Below are positions 40,423 through 49,575 of a stretch of 56,270 nucleotides of DNA, piece after piece. The stretch is from Thermoflexia bacterium (GTDB lineage: Bacteria; Chloroflexota; Anaerolineae; B4-G1; DUEL01). Below the pieces are notes generated by a model. That model was not told the origin of the DNA, searched no databases, and saw only the letters and a list, made by a program, of their open reading frames with translations. Numbering within the stretch: the first letter of the stretch is position 1; each line of letters opens with the position of its first letter. Position numbers and translations under genes: made by a program. The DNA is taken from the NCBI GenBank assembly GCA_011192125.1, contig DUEL01000020.1:1-56270 (forward strand), given 5' to 3'.

Positions 40423-41790
40423 ATGGAGACAGGCGTTTTGACCTCTTCCCGACGGGCGACGGCGCAGGGCTTCCGGACCTTCCTCGTCATCTGGGCCGGG
40501 CAACTGGTCTCTCTCGTTGGCTCCGGACTGACCGGCTTTGCCCTGGGCGTGTGGGTGTACCAGCGCACGGGGTCGGTCACCCAGTTCGCGCTGATCTCGC
40601 TCTCCACCGCGCTGCCGGGCATCCTGTTCTCGCCCATCGCGGGCGCGCTGGTGGACCGGTGGGATCGGCGCTGGGCGATGATCCTCAGCGACGTGGGCGC
40701 GGGCCTGTGCACCCTGGCCATGGCCGTCCTGCTCCTCCTGAACCGCCTCCAGGTCTGGCACATCTACATCGCGATGGCGGTCAGTTCGGCCTTCAGCGCC
40801 TTCCAGTGGCCCGCCTACTCTGCCACCACCACGTTGCTCGTGCCTCAAAAGCACCTGGGCCGCGCCAGCGGGATGGTGCAACTGGGCCAGGCCCTCGCCC
40901 AGATCGTCTCCCCGACGCTGGCGGGCGTGCTGATGGGGATCATCCGCATCCAGGGGGTCATCCTGATCGACTTCGCGACCTTCCTGTTCGCCGTCTTTAC
41001 GCTCGCTATGGTCCGTATCCCCCGTCCCCCGACGACGGAGGAGGGAAAGGCCGGGGAGGGCTCCCTCCTCCGCGAGGCCGCCTACGGCTGGACGTACATC
41101 CGGGCTCGGCCCGGGCTGCTCGGGCTGCTGTTCTTCTTCGCTGCGGCGAACTTCGTCGTGGGGATCGTCGGGGTGCTGTTCACCCCCCTGGTGCTGAGTT
41201 TCACCACCACCGCCGTCCTCGGCCTGCTCCTGTCCGTCGGGGGCGGCGGCTTCCTGACCGGCAGCCTGGCGATGAGCATATGGGGCGGCCCGAAGCGACG
41301 CGTGTACGGGGTCCTGGGATTCAACCTGCTGTTGGGAACGGTCCTGTTCGCCGCCGGGTTCCCGCCGCGCGCCTGGATCCTCGGCGTCGCCGCCTTCCTC
41401 GCCTACTTTAGCCTGCCGATGATCAACGGCTGCAGCCAGGCGATCTGGCAGGGCAAGGTCGCCCCCGACGTTCAGGGGCGGGTCTTCGCCGTCCGCCGGA
41501 TGGTCGCCTGGGCCTCCCTGCCGCTGGCGTACCTCGCGGCCGGTCCCCTGGCCGACCGGGTCTTCGAACCGCTGATGGCCGAGGGCGGGCTGCTGGCGGG
41601 CAGCGTCGGCCGCGTCATCGGGGTCGGGGTGGGCCGGGGCATCGGGCTGCTCTATATCCTCCTGGGGGGGCTGCTCCTGCTGACGACGGCGGTCGCGTAC
41701 CTGTACCCCCGCCTGCGGGAGGTGGAGAGGGAACTGCCGGATGTTGTTGTTGAGGATGGAGAGGTTGTGAGGAGCTCCCCAAGTCGATAG
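40423..41790 (+). CDS. MFS transporter, MFS_3/EntS-like exporter family
   Basis: The 455-residue protein has twelve predicted membrane helices and the MFS motif A between helices 2 and 3 (GALVDRWDRRWAM), with a central loop around PRPPTTEEGKAGEG. Family members export siderophores, antibiotics or other small molecules; the substrate is not visible. The ATG at 40423 has AAGGAG 7 bases upstream, taken from the edge of a dispersed repeat. The last residues (VVEDGEVVRSSPSR) run into DNA that in another frame encodes the end of an acyl-CoA ligase, so the natural C-terminus seems to have been replaced or extended by a rearrangement. Confidence 0.88.
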   Translation: METGVLTSSRRATAQGFRTFLVIWAGQLVSLVGSGLTGFALGVWVYQRTGSVTQFALISLSTALPGILFSPIAGALVDRWDRRWAMILSDVGAGLCTLAMAVLLLLNRLQVWHIYIAMAVSSAFSAFQWPAYSATTTLLVPQKHLGRASGMVQLGQALAQIVSPTLAGVLMGIIRIQGVILIDFATFLFAVFTLAMVRIPRPPTTEEGKAGEGSLLREAAYGWTYIRARPGLLGLLFFFAAANFVVGIVGVLFTPLVLSFTTTAVLGLLLSVGGGGFLTGSLAMSIWGGPKRRVYGVLGFNLLLGTVLFAAGFPPRAWILGVAAFLAYFSLPMINGCSQAIWQGKVAPDVQGRVFAVRRMVAWASLPLAYLAAGPLADRVFEPLMAEGGLLAGSVGRVIGVGVGRGIGLLYILLGGLLLLTTAVAYLYPRLREVERELPDVVVEDGEVVRSSPSR

Positions 41791-41852
41791 TGGGCAAGGT
41801 GCTGCGGCGGGAACTGGTGAGCCAGGAGTTGGCGAGGGGGAGGGAGGGATAG
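41769..41852 (+). pseudogene. C-terminal remnant of an acyl-CoA synthetase gene
   Basis: In the frame not used by the MFS gene, the DNA encodes EELPKSIVGKVLRREL then VSQELARGREG and a TAG at 41850. LPKSxxGKxLRRxL is the hallmark end of AMP-forming acyl-CoA ligases, containing the catalytic lysine. A TGA in the same frame a few codons upstream shows the rest of the gene is gone. It overlaps the last 22 bases of the MFS coding sequence. Confidence 0.75.
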
Positions 41853-41945
41853 GGGAACAGAGGCGGTGCGGACGATGAGCCGGGAACTCGACGCGACGGC
41901 CGCGAAGGGACGTCCGAGTCCCTCGCTGCCCCTGCGAGGAGGCGA

Positions 41946-43076
41946 TCACAGGGCCAGCCGATAGACCCGGTACCGCTTGTACAACTGGGCCCCCATCCGC
42001 TCAGCCAGAACGGGGGTGTTCGGGTTGTCCTCCGACGTGAGAGAGAGGTCAAGCCACTTGTACCCCTTCGCCTTGGCGCGGCGTCCCATCTCGGCGAAGA
42101 GGAGCACGCTGACCCCTGTGCCCCAGTACTCCGGTAGCACCAGGACGGACTTGACCGCCAGGCACTCCGGCTGACGGCGCATGTACCACCAGAGTTTCAC
42201 GTAGTCCCAGGGGTGGCGGAGGCCGTCGACGTGGATGAAGACCTCGTTCAGGTTGGGGATGCCGGGGAGCCAGCCCACCGCCTTTCCATCCACCTCGGCG
42301 AAAAGGACCAGTTCCGGGTCGACGATCTGGCGGAAGGGCTCCAGCATCGCCGCCAGCGCGTCTCGCCGCCAGCCGATGTGGTCGGGCAGATGGGCGAGGG
42401 AGACGTTTAGAAGGTAGTGGATCCGGTCGATCTCCTCGTCCCAGTGGTCCATGTCCGCCTCGCGGATGGTGAACCGCCCTCGCGCGCGGACCCGGTCCGC
42501 CAGCCGGAAGAGCCGCCGCGCTGCTGGGGTGGTGTCGTCCAACTCGATGGCGTAGGCCAGGTTGTCTCCTCGGGCGGGCTGGAAGCCGAACCGCTCGAAG
42601 AACCCCTGGTAGTAGGGGGGCGTGTGGCCGCAGAAGATCGCCGGGGGGCGGTCCCGCCCCTCGATCAGCACGCCGTAACTGTCCTCGTAATCCAGGTTGA
42701 AGGGACCGTAGAGGGCGTTGAGGTCCCTTTGGGCAGCCCATCGAGCGGCGTGTTGAAACATCGCCTCGGCCACCCTGTAGTCGTCTATGCACTCGAAGAA
42801 GCCGATCATGCAATCCCGCCGCCCGTTGCGCTCGTTGGTCGCCCGGTCCTCCGCAGCGCAGATGGTGCCCACCGGCTCCCCGTCCCGCCAGGCGATGAAG
42901 AACTCCGCCTCCCCCCGGCGAAAGAACACTCCCCGTCGGGGATCGATCCGCCGGGCCCGCTCCGGCAGGAGCGGAGGCACCCAGAGCGGATCGTCCCGAT
43001 AGATGCGCCAGGGGAAGGTGAGGAAAAGCCGACGCTCGCGGCGGGTACGGACCGGTTGGATCGTGATACCGCTCAT
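41946..43076 (-). CDS. GNAT-fold N-acetyltransferase-like protein
   Basis: The 376-residue protein resembles large GNAT-type proteins of the YghO kind. An N-terminal lobe (FLTFPWRIYRDDPLWVPPLL, GTICAAEDR) includes LYGPFNLDYEDSYGVLIEG. A C-terminal GNAT lobe has VLVLPEYWGTGVSVLLFAEM and the closing LTSEDNPNTPVLAERMGAQL. The substrate is unknown. The start codon overlaps the stop of the upstream GPH transporter gene (4 bp), so both are in one minus-strand operon with the RNA methyltransferase. Confidence 0.72.
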   Translation of the reverse strand: MSGITIQPVRTRRERRLFLTFPWRIYRDDPLWVPPLLPERARRIDPRRGVFFRRGEAEFFIAWRDGEPVGTICAAEDRATNERNGRRDCMIGFFECIDDYRVAEAMFQHAARWAAQRDLNALYGPFNLDYEDSYGVLIEGRDRPPAIFCGHTPPYYQGFFERFGFQPARGDNLAYAIELDDTTPAARRLFRLADRVRARGRFTIREADMDHWDEEIDRIHYLLNVSLAHLPDHIGWRRDALAAMLEPFRQIVDPELVLFAEVDGKAVGWLPGIPNLNEVFIHVDGLRHPWDYVKLWWYMRRQPECLAVKSVLVLPEYWGTGVSVLLFAEMGRRAKAKGYKWLDLSLTSEDNPNTPVLAERMGAQLYKRYRVYRLAL

Positions 43077-44437
43077 ACTGCCTCCCCGCGGGCGTTAGCC
43101 CGCCTGCGTTCCAACTCCTGAACGAGTTGTGCGTACTCCTCCCGCCCCAGGGGGTACAGGATGGCGAAGAGGATGCCTGCGCAGAGGAGGAGGGCGGGGA
43201 TCGGACCGATGACGATGCGGATGCCCAGCAGCGCGCTGGGGGGCTGTTGGGCGGCGTTCGGCACGTAGCCGGTGAACTGAAGGACCAGCCCCACGGCCGG
43301 GACCGCCAGCGAGGTCGCCACCTTGCGGATCAGCGTGACCAGGCTGTAGAACATCCCCTCGTGCCGCTCACCGGTCTGTAGTTCCCCCCACTCGATGGCG
43401 TCCGGAAGGATCGACCAGGGGAGCACGTGAGCGGCGGCGACGCCGATGCCCGCCAGGACGCACATAAAGAGTAGGAGGCTGAGCGGTGAAGAGGGGCCGA
43501 GGGTGATCATCACGATCTGAACCACCGCCCAGAAGGAGATCCCGCCGACGTAGGCCCACCGCTTGTTCCACCGCCTGGAGGCCCACTCCCAGATCGGCAG
43601 CGCGAACAGGGCGGTGACGAAGATGGTCGCCATGATGAGGTCGTTCTGGGCCTCCCGCTGGACGACGTATTTGACGAAGAAGAGGATGGTCGCCTGGAGG
43701 ATCTCTACCGTCACCCAGGTGAGCAGGAAGATGACCAGTCCGAAGACGAAGGGGCGGTTCTTGAAGGCGGCGCGGATCGATTCGCGGAGGCCGGGCCGTT
43801 CCTGGACCATGAACTCGCGCCGCTCCCGGGTGCCGAAGAAGACCAGGAACAGGGGGAGTGCGCTGATGACCCCGAAGACTCCCCCCATCAACAGCACCCG
43901 CGATGCGTTCTCAGGGTTGAAGGAGCCGACGATGAGGAGGGGGACCGTGAAGGCGAGGAGGCTTCCGAAAATGGAGAAGAACATCCGGTAGGTGGTCAGG
44001 CTGGTCCGCTCGTCGTAGTCCTCCGTCAGTTCGGGGGTGAGGGCGAAGTAAGGCATATAGATGGCGGTCGCTGCGGCGTCGTAGAGGACGTAGGCCAGCG
44101 CGTAGTAGGCGACGAGCAGGAACGTGCTCTCGAACGGCGGGCGGAACCAGAGCATCGTGAAGGCGAGCGCGTACGGCAGCGGGCCGAAGAGCAGGTAGGG
44201 TCGCCTCCTCCCCCAACGGCTCCGGGTCCGATCGGAGAGGTAGCCGAAGATGGGGTCGTTGATGTAATCCCAACTTCTGCCGATGAAGATGGCGATGGCG
44301 GCGATGCCCGGCGCGACGCCGACGACGTCGGTCATAAAGATCAGGAAGTAGGCCCCGATGATGGTCGATGTGAGGCTGAAGCCGATGTCACCGGCTCCGT
44401 ACATCAGTTTCGTGCGACGCGGCAGTTTTTCCAGCAT
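43073..44437 (-). CDS. GPH-family sugar:cation symporter (MFS_2)
   Basis: The 454-residue protein begins LPRRTKLMYGAGDIGFSLTS and has the GPH signatures RSWDYINDPIFGYLSDRTRS and RWGRRRPYLLFGPLPYA, with twelve membrane helices. The family takes up glycosides, pentosides and hexuronides with H+ or Na+. No sugar-degradation gene is adjacent, so the substrate is open. It overlaps the upstream methyltransferase gene by 50 bp and the downstream GNAT gene by 4 bp. The 50-bp overlap suggests the start may be a little further downstream, but the conserved region begins within the first ten residues. Confidence 0.87.
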   Translation of the reverse strand: MLEKLPRRTKLMYGAGDIGFSLTSTIIGAYFLIFMTDVVGVAPGIAAIAIFIGRSWDYINDPIFGYLSDRTRSRWGRRRPYLLFGPLPYALAFTMLWFRPPFESTFLLVAYYALAYVLYDAAATAIYMPYFALTPELTEDYDERTSLTTYRMFFSIFGSLLAFTVPLLIVGSFNPENASRVLLMGGVFGVISALPLFLVFFGTRERREFMVQERPGLRESIRAAFKNRPFVFGLVIFLLTWVTVEILQATILFFVKYVVQREAQNDLIMATIFVTALFALPIWEWASRRWNKRWAYVGGISFWAVVQIVMITLGPSSPLSLLLFMCVLAGIGVAAAHVLPWSILPDAIEWGELQTGERHEGMFYSLVTLIRKVATSLAVPAVGLVLQFTGYVPNAAQQPPSALLGIRIVIGPIPALLLCAGILFAILYPLGREEYAQLVQELERRRANARGEAV

Positions 44438-45212
44438 AGATCCCTCTCTGTCTCATGGCTTCGAAGAGCAACACCCCTGTGGCGACGGCCACGTTCAGCG
44501 ACTCGACGCCGGGGGCCATTGGGATGAAGACGGTGGTCTCCGCCAGAGCGCGGGCCCGCTCTCCCGCCCCGGCCGCCTCCCCGCCGACGACGAGCGCGAT
44601 CCGGCCCGACCAGTCGATCTCCGTGTACGGTCGCTCCCCCCGCGCAGCGGCCAGGTAGACCCGGCACCCGGTGACCGCCCGGCCGATCGCCTCCCATCCC
44701 ATCCGGGCCACCGGAAGCCGGAAGTGGGCCCCCGCACCCGCCCGCACCACTTTGGGATTGGTCGGATCCACCGTGCCCGGAGCCAACGTAACCCAATCCA
44801 CCCCGGCCGCCAGCGCCGTGCGCAGGATCGTCCCTAGATTGCCCGGGTCCCGGACCCGGTCCACGACCAGGACGAAGGTCGGTTCGGCAGGAGAAGGGTT
44901 GGAGGGGATCGGCACCACGGCCAGCAACCCCGGCGGGGTCTCCGTGGCCGAGCAGGCCTCCATCACCTCTTCGCTGACCTCGTAGCAGGGGATCTCCGCC
45001 TCCGTCCAGGTGGCGATGAGCGCGGCGGCCCGCTCGTCCATATGGGCCGCCGCGGTATACAACACAAAGCGGGGTACCGCCCCCGCCCGGACCGCTTCCT
45101 CTCCCAGGCGGATCCCCTCGATCACGAAGCAGCCCTCTCGCAGGCGTACCTTGCGCCGTGTCTGAAGGGCACGGACCAGGCGGACCTTCTCGTTGCGGAG
45201 GCTGGTGATCAT
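44388..45212 (-). CDS. SpoU/TrmH-family RNA 2'-O-methyltransferase
   Basis: The 274-residue protein has an N-terminal RNA-binding lobe (VRLREGCFVIEGIRLGEEAV) and a C-terminal trefoil-knot methyltransferase domain with the three family motifs: DRVRDPGNLGTILRTALAAG, ALVVGGEAAGAG and IPMAPGVESLNVAVATGVLL. It transfers a methyl group from SAM to a ribose 2'-OH in rRNA or tRNA, similar to RlmB or TsnR-type enzymes; the exact site cannot be told. It is the first gene of a minus-strand operon, and the LysM terminator lies just upstream. Confidence 0.9.
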   Translation of the reverse strand: MITSLRNEKVRLVRALQTRRKVRLREGCFVIEGIRLGEEAVRAGAVPRFVLYTAAAHMDERAAALIATWTEAEIPCYEVSEEVMEACSATETPPGLLAVVPIPSNPSPAEPTFVLVVDRVRDPGNLGTILRTALAAGVDWVTLAPGTVDPTNPKVVRAGAGAHFRLPVARMGWEAIGRAVTGCRVYLAAARGERPYTEIDWSGRIALVVGGEAAGAGERARALAETTVFIPMAPGVESLNVAVATGVLLFEAMRQRGIYAGKTAASHETDVRSR

Positions 45213-45230
45213 AGCAATGGATGTAAGGAA

Positions 45231-45259
45231 GGGGGGACGGCAAGCGATGCCGTCCCCCC
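45231..45259 (-). terminator. Stem-loop terminator after the LysM lipoprotein gene
   Basis: A perfect 12-bp stem (GGGGGGACGGCA with TGCCGTCCCCCC) and a 5-base loop lie 18 bases past the LysM stop. On the minus strand it is followed by TTCCTTACAT. Confidence 0.75.
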
Positions 45260-45277
45260 GATTCCGCGCAGACCAAA

Positions 45278-45952
45278 CTATGGAGCAGGCGGGATGCGGA
45301 TCACCTGACCCGGATAGATCAGGTTGGGATTGGCGATCCCGTTGTACGCAGCCAGGTAGAGATAGTTCATATTATACCGGAGCGCGATGCGGAACAGCCG
45401 GTCCCCCGGCTGGACGATGTATATGCGTTCCTCCCCCGCTGGCTGCTCCGTCGGCGGCGAGACGACAGACCCGGCGGGGATCCGGATCTGCTGCCCGACG
45501 TAGATCAGATTAGGGTTGATAATGCCGTTGTAGGCGGCCAGGTCCTCCAGCCGCACGCCGTATCGGCGCGCAATGCTGTACAGCGTATCCCCCGGCTGGA
45601 CGATGTACACCTGCTCCTGCGAAGGGGCCGTTGGGGTCTCGGTCGGCTGGGTGGGGGGTGGGGTGGTCGGCAGCGGAGTGGGCGGGACCGTGGGAGGGAT
45701 CGTCGGCAACGGGGTCGGCGTGGGGGGAGGCGTGGTGGGCTGTGGAGTCGGGGTCGGCACCGGAGACATCGCCTCTGCAGTCCCCTGCTGGGCTATCTCG
45801 GTCGCCATCTGGGCCATCCCGGCCTCGTTGATCTCCTGCTGCGAGGGCGTGGGGGTCACATCGGGAGCAGCCGGGAGGGTACACCCTGCAAGCAGCACCC
45901 CCACGACCAATCCCACACCGAAGATCGCCAGTAACGTTCGCTTCCGGCTCAT
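45278..45952 (-). CDS. Lipoprotein with two LysM domains
   Basis: The 224-residue protein has a lipoprotein signal (VGVLLAGC, lipid cysteine 24), a long Thr/Pro linker (about 65-110), then two LysM domains: VYIVQPGDTLYSIARRYGVR with INPNLIYVGQQIRIP, and IYIVQPGDRLFRIALRYNMN with ANPNLIYPGQVIRIP. LysM binds N-acetylglucosamine in peptidoglycan or chitin, so the protein would tie the membrane to the wall. No catalytic domain is present. AAGGAGG precedes the ATG and a near-consensus promoter lies at 45998-46025. It is monocistronic between a promoter and a terminator. Confidence 0.92.
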   Translation of the reverse strand: MSRKRTLLAIFGVGLVVGVLLAGCTLPAAPDVTPTPSQQEINEAGMAQMATEIAQQGTAEAMSPVPTPTPQPTTPPPTPTPLPTIPPTVPPTPLPTTPPPTQPTETPTAPSQEQVYIVQPGDTLYSIARRYGVRLEDLAAYNGIINPNLIYVGQQIRIPAGSVVSPPTEQPAGEERIYIVQPGDRLFRIALRYNMNYLYLAAYNGIANPNLIYPGQVIRIPPAP

Positions 45953-45997
45953 TGCCTTGCCTCCTTACGCTAGCGCCAAAATCGCACCTCTAGGGTC

Positions 45998-46025
45998 ATC
46001 ATATCACAACGAGGACCGATGTCAA
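45998..46025 (-). promoter_or_regulatory. Near-consensus promoter of the LysM gene
   Basis: On the minus strand, TTGACA (46025-46020) and TATGAT (46003-45998) are 16 bases apart. They lie 45 bases upstream of the ATG, with AAGGAGG in between. Confidence 0.75.
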
Positions 46026-46186
46026 GTTAGATTGGGTACCTTCCTGTGAGGCAACCGCTCTATCCATCCCTCGCCGCCCCTCAGGGGGTTACTACTGACA
46101 GGATACCATATCTAAGGGGAGTGCGCAACCTTCGTTCTCCGACGATCTCTGTAACAAGCGGGCGGGCGGGGAGACCGCGGGCGGAT

Positions 46187-46264
46187 GGGACAACGAGTTG
46201 CAAACGGATCAGCGAATTGGAGGCTCGTCCCTAATTCGTCAATTCGCTCAGAATTCGTTGCCCC
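46187..46264. repeat. CAACGGATCAACGAA-type inverted repeat, copy B
   Basis: Left arm GGGACAACGAGTTGCAAACG, then GGATCAGCGAATT, pairs with right arm AATTCGCTCAGAATTCGTTG. It is related to the element at 13053-13134. Confidence 0.7.
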
Positions 46265-46311
46265 ATCTTCTCCCCTACCCAACCGTTACAGACATCAACA
46301 ACGAATCGATG

Positions 46312-46340
46312 TTGCGCAGCGGGGGAGAAAATGTTACAAT
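46312..46340 (+). promoter_or_regulatory. Predicted promoter with a very short leader
   Basis: TTGCGC (46312-46317) and TACAAT (46335-46340) are 17 bases apart, and the ATG at 46351 is only 10 bases beyond the -10 box. No ribosome binding site fits in the few transcribed bases. Confidence 0.55.
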
Positions 46341-46350
46341 CTAAAGTGAG

Positions 46351-47178
46351 ATGAAGCACAGGCGAGCAGTCTTGTGCCTGATCCTGCTCACCGTGCTGGC
46401 CGTTGCCGGATGCGGGCCGTCTCCCGCCACGCCGACGCCCACCCCTCCCCCCTCATCCCCGTCCCCGTCTCCGGCCTGGCCCAGCGAGGAGGAGGAGGCA
46501 AAATACGCCCAGTTAAGGGAGCGGATGGTGATCGAGACAATCCAGGCCCGAGGGATCACCGACGAACGCGTGTTGGAAGCGATGCGGACCGTGCCTCGGC
46601 ACCTTTTCGTGCCGGAGGAGGAGCGGGAGTACGCCTATGGGGACTTCCCCCTCCCCATCGGCTTCGGTCAAACCATCTCTCAGCCCTACATAGTCGCTCT
46701 GATGACCGAACTCCTGGAACTCAAGCCAGGGGACAAGGTGCTGGAGGTGGGCACAGGGTCCGGTTACCAGGCCGCCGTCCTGGCCTCCATCCCAGGGGTA
46801 GAAGTGTATTCCATCGAGATCATCCCCGAACTGGCTCAAAGCGCCAAGGAACGGCTGGAGCGGCTCGGCTACCGGGTCCACTGCAAGCAGGGGGACGGCT
46901 ACTATGGCTGGCCGGAGCACGCCCCGTTCGACGCCATCATCGTCACCGCAGCCCCCGACCACGTGCCGCCGCCGCTGATCGACCAACTGGCCGAGGGCGG
47001 CCGGATGGTCATCCCGGTCGGGCCCCCCGGCGGGTACCAGACGCTGTGGAAGTTCGTCAAAGAGGAGGGGGGCGAATTGAAGGCGTACAATATGGGCGGC
47101 GTGGCCTTTGTGCCCCTCACCGGGCCGGGGGTGGAGGAGCACCAGCACGAAGGCGGGATGGAATGGCCCATCCCGTGA
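46351..47178 (+). CDS. Protein-L-isoaspartate O-methyltransferase with lipoprotein signal
   Basis: The 275-residue protein is a [24 protein letters not shown], then [38 protein letters not shown] and the SAM loop [18 protein letters not shown] repairs isoaspartyl damage in proteins using SAM in the cytoplasm. Unusually, this copy begins with a full lipoprotein signal ([16 protein letters not shown], lipid cysteine 21) and a Thr/Pro/Ser linker. It should therefore end up outside the membrane, where SAM is not expected. The predicted promoter gives a nearly leaderless mRNA starting close to this ATG, which supports this start. Its 3' end overlaps a convergent gene by 62 bp. Confidence 0.87.
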   Translation: MKHRRAVLCLILLTVLAVAGCGPSPATPTPTPPPSSPSPSPAWPSEEEEAKYAQLRERMVIETIQARGITDERVLEAMRTVPRHLFVPEEEREYAYGDFPLPIGFGQTISQPYIVALMTELLELKPGDKVLEVGTGSGYQAAVLASIPGVEVYSIEIIPELAQSAKERLERLGYRVHCKQGDGYYGWPEHAPFDAIIVTAAPDHVPPPLIDQLAEGGRMVIPVGPPGGYQTLWKFVKEEGGELKAYNMGGVAFVPLTGPGVEEHQHEGGMEWPIP

Positions 47179-49522
47179 GCCAGGCCCCCAGGTAGCAGGC
47201 CGCTCCGATCGCCAGGACCGCTCCCAGGCCCCACGAGAGGGCCAGCAGGGCCGCTAAGACGGAGGCGACCACGGAGATCGCTCCGTTGACGCCCCACGCC
47301 CATGGAACCAGCAAGGGGGCCTCCCCCTGCAGGCGGGTCAGCAGGGCCGGGAAGGGGATCCCCATCAAGAGACCCAGCGGGGCCAGCCCGACCACCGTCG
47401 CCGCCAGCCGGGCCGCCAACGGCATCCCCAACAGCGGCTCCAGACCCTCCCACCCCACCAGCCGGTACACCAGCACCAGAAGCGCCAGGATCGCGGTCGC
47501 GCGACCTGGGCGCACCCGGGTTGACATCAGACTCCCCAGGCCGGAGAAGAGAAGCAGCGCGCCCAGCACCGTCGCCATCGAGTAGGCCGGCTGACCGAGG
47601 AATAGGATGAACCGCTGTAGGAGGGGGATCTCTACGAACAGGTAGGCCACCCCCAGGAACCCGAAGGGGATCAGCCGGATGAAGACTCCCCTCTCCCGCC
47701 GCAGGGCCGTGCGGCCGGAACGGATTCCCGCCAGCGGTAGGAGGACCAGCACCCCGGCCGCCGCCGTCGCCACCGCCAGCAGGCCCAAGATCACCAGATA
47801 TCCCGCCCCCCCGAACGGCTGCCAGACGTGCCCGGCCATCGCCAGCACCTCCCTCACCTGACTCCAGCGGAAGAAGTGGCCGAAGAACGGCCGATCGTCG
47901 GTGGGAGGAGAGACGTCGTAGGGATAGGCGGCGAGCCAGGCCTCCCGGTCCTCTGCTTTCAGAAGGCCCGCGAAGGACCGGTAGTAGTCGGGAGAGGGGA
48001 GCACGTTGAACCGATTGACCTCGTCGGGCCGGATGTCGGGCACGTAGACCAGGTCGAAGGAGCGGGCCTCGGCGAACCGGCGGACCTGCTCGACCTCCTG
48101 GTCGGTGAACGGCCCTCGCCGGGCCAGGATCAGCATCTGGTTGTAACTGCGGAGCGCGACCAGGCTCTGCGCCGGGTCCTCGCCGACCCGTTCCAGCGCC
48201 GTCACCGCCAGCCCGAAGGCCCGCACCGATTCGGAGGGGGGCGTCTGCAGCCAGCGGACGACCACCAGCAGCCCGCCCACCTCCAGCCGGTCCAACGCCG
48301 CCACAAATCCCTCCACCGTCTCCCGGTAGTTCTCCGCCAGGCTGTAGGCGCCGGAGGTCACCGGATGGTATGTGGCGGGGAGGGAGAACAGGATCACGTC
48401 GTAGCGGGGGCCGGACCGCGCCAGGTAGGAACGACCCTCCTCGATGGCAAGGTCCACCTGGGGATGGTCGTACGGGACCACCGTCCAGCCGGCCTGGAGG
48501 CGGACCGCCCGGACGACCAGCGGGTTGGGCTCCACCGCCACCATCCGTTCCGCTCCTTCCGCCAGCGCGACCCACAGGTCGAACCCGCCCCGGGGATCGA
48601 CCACCAGCGTTCGCGCGCCGGGCCGGAGCCGGTAGGGGAGCGCGGTCAGGAGGCAGTCGGTGAGCGGGGCGAGGTCGGCGGGGTCGCGCAGGCGGGTGAT
48701 GGGGCTGAGGTCGTCCCCGTCCACGAACAACCCCCGCTGGGGTGGCGGCGCGCCGATGCAGGTGAACCCCTGCCCCGGCAGGCTGCGGATGGGGGTCGCC
48801 TCCACCACGTCCACCCGCGAGAAGCCGTTCCATCCCCGGAAGACCAGTCGGGCGTCGGGGTAGCGCAGGGCGTAGGAGAGGCCTTTGTAGGGGGAAAGGC
48901 GGACCTCCAGGAAGGCAGGAGGGCGGAGCGCGGTCAGGAACAGGGCCAGGGCAGCGACGAGGGTGACGAGCTGCCTCGCAGCCCCGCGGGTGAAGGCCAG
49001 CCCGGCGAGGGCCGCCAGCGCGGCGGCGAGGAGGACCATTCCCTCGGCCCCCACCGCTGCCGGAGCGGTCACCGCCAGCAGGCATCCGGCGGCGGAGCCG
49101 ACCAGGTTGGCGGCGTAGGTCCGGCCGATCCCCTCCGGCCGTGCCATCAGCAGGAGCCCCACCGCCGTCCCGGCGCAGAGGAAGGGAACCGAGAGGGCGA
49201 GGTAGTGCAGCGCCAGGGTGGCCCACTGGGTGGGGTCGAGGAAGACGCGGTAGGAATCGAACGGGACCTGTTGGGTCAGTACGTAGGAGCCCACCGCCGT
49301 CAGCGCGAATCCCCAGGAGAGGGCAGGCAGCGGCCGGGTGGGACGGCGGATCAGGCCGGGGGCCAGGCTGAGGAGCACCCCGCTGGCCCCGAAACCCAGC
49401 AGCGCCAGGCTGACCGTCATAAAGGCGAAGTGGTAGAACTGGGAGACGGCGAAGACCCGGGTCAGGTTGACCTCGAAGGCCAGCGTCGCGGCGGAGAGGA
49501 GAAACAGGCCGATCTCGTGCAT
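47117..49522 (-). CDS. Membrane spermidine-synthase-like protein
   Basis: The 801-residue protein has an N-terminal membrane bundle ([20 protein letters not shown] onward, to about residue 210), a central aminopropyltransferase-like Rossmann domain ([48 protein letters not shown]; about 250-480) and a second C-terminal membrane bundle. Such fusions are common in bacteria and are named spermidine synthases, but the polyamine activity of the membrane-bound type is mostly unproven. It lies 53 bases after rlmD on the same strand and is probably co-transcribed with it. The end overlaps the PCMT gene tail-to-tail. Confidence 0.82.
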   Translation of the reverse strand: MHEIGLFLLSAATLAFEVNLTRVFAVSQFYHFAFMTVSLALLGFGASGVLLSLAPGLIRRPTRPLPALSWGFALTAVGSYVLTQQVPFDSYRVFLDPTQWATLALHYLALSVPFLCAGTAVGLLLMARPEGIGRTYAANLVGSAAGCLLAVTAPAAVGAEGMVLLAAALAALAGLAFTRGAARQLVTLVAALALFLTALRPPAFLEVRLSPYKGLSYALRYPDARLVFRGWNGFSRVDVVEATPIRSLPGQGFTCIGAPPPQRGLFVDGDDLSPITRLRDPADLAPLTDCLLTALPYRLRPGARTLVVDPRGGFDLWVALAEGAERMVAVEPNPLVVRAVRLQAGWTVVPYDHPQVDLAIEEGRSYLARSGPRYDVILFSLPATYHPVTSGAYSLAENYRETVEGFVAALDRLEVGGLLVVVRWLQTPPSESVRAFGLAVTALERVGEDPAQSLVALRSYNQMLILARRGPFTDQEVEQVRRFAEARSFDLVYVPDIRPDEVNRFNVLPSPDYYRSFAGLLKAEDREAWLAAYPYDVSPPTDDRPFFGHFFRWSQVREVLAMAGHVWQPFGGAGYLVILGLLAVATAAAGVLVLLPLAGIRSGRTALRRERGVFIRLIPFGFLGVAYLFVEIPLLQRFILFLGQPAYSMATVLGALLLFSGLGSLMSTRVRPGRATAILALLVLVYRLVGWEGLEPLLGMPLAARLAATVVGLAPLGLLMGIPFPALLTRLQGEAPLLVPWAWGVNGAISVVASVLAALLALSWGLGAVLAIGAACYLGAWLTGWAIPSRLRAGAPPPPAR

Positions 49523-49575
49523 CGGATTCTACGGTATGGGCGACGGTGCGGTGCGTCGTGTGCCGAACTGCACGA

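Larger units (their letters stand above)
45953..46350. other. Divergent intergenic region between LysM and isoaspartyl methyltransferase genes
   Basis: It contains the minus-strand LysM promoter (45998-46025), a CAACGGATCAGCGAATT-type inverted repeat (46187-46264) and the plus-strand promoter (46312-46340). The stretch 46030-46186 shows nothing I recognise. Confidence 0.6.
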
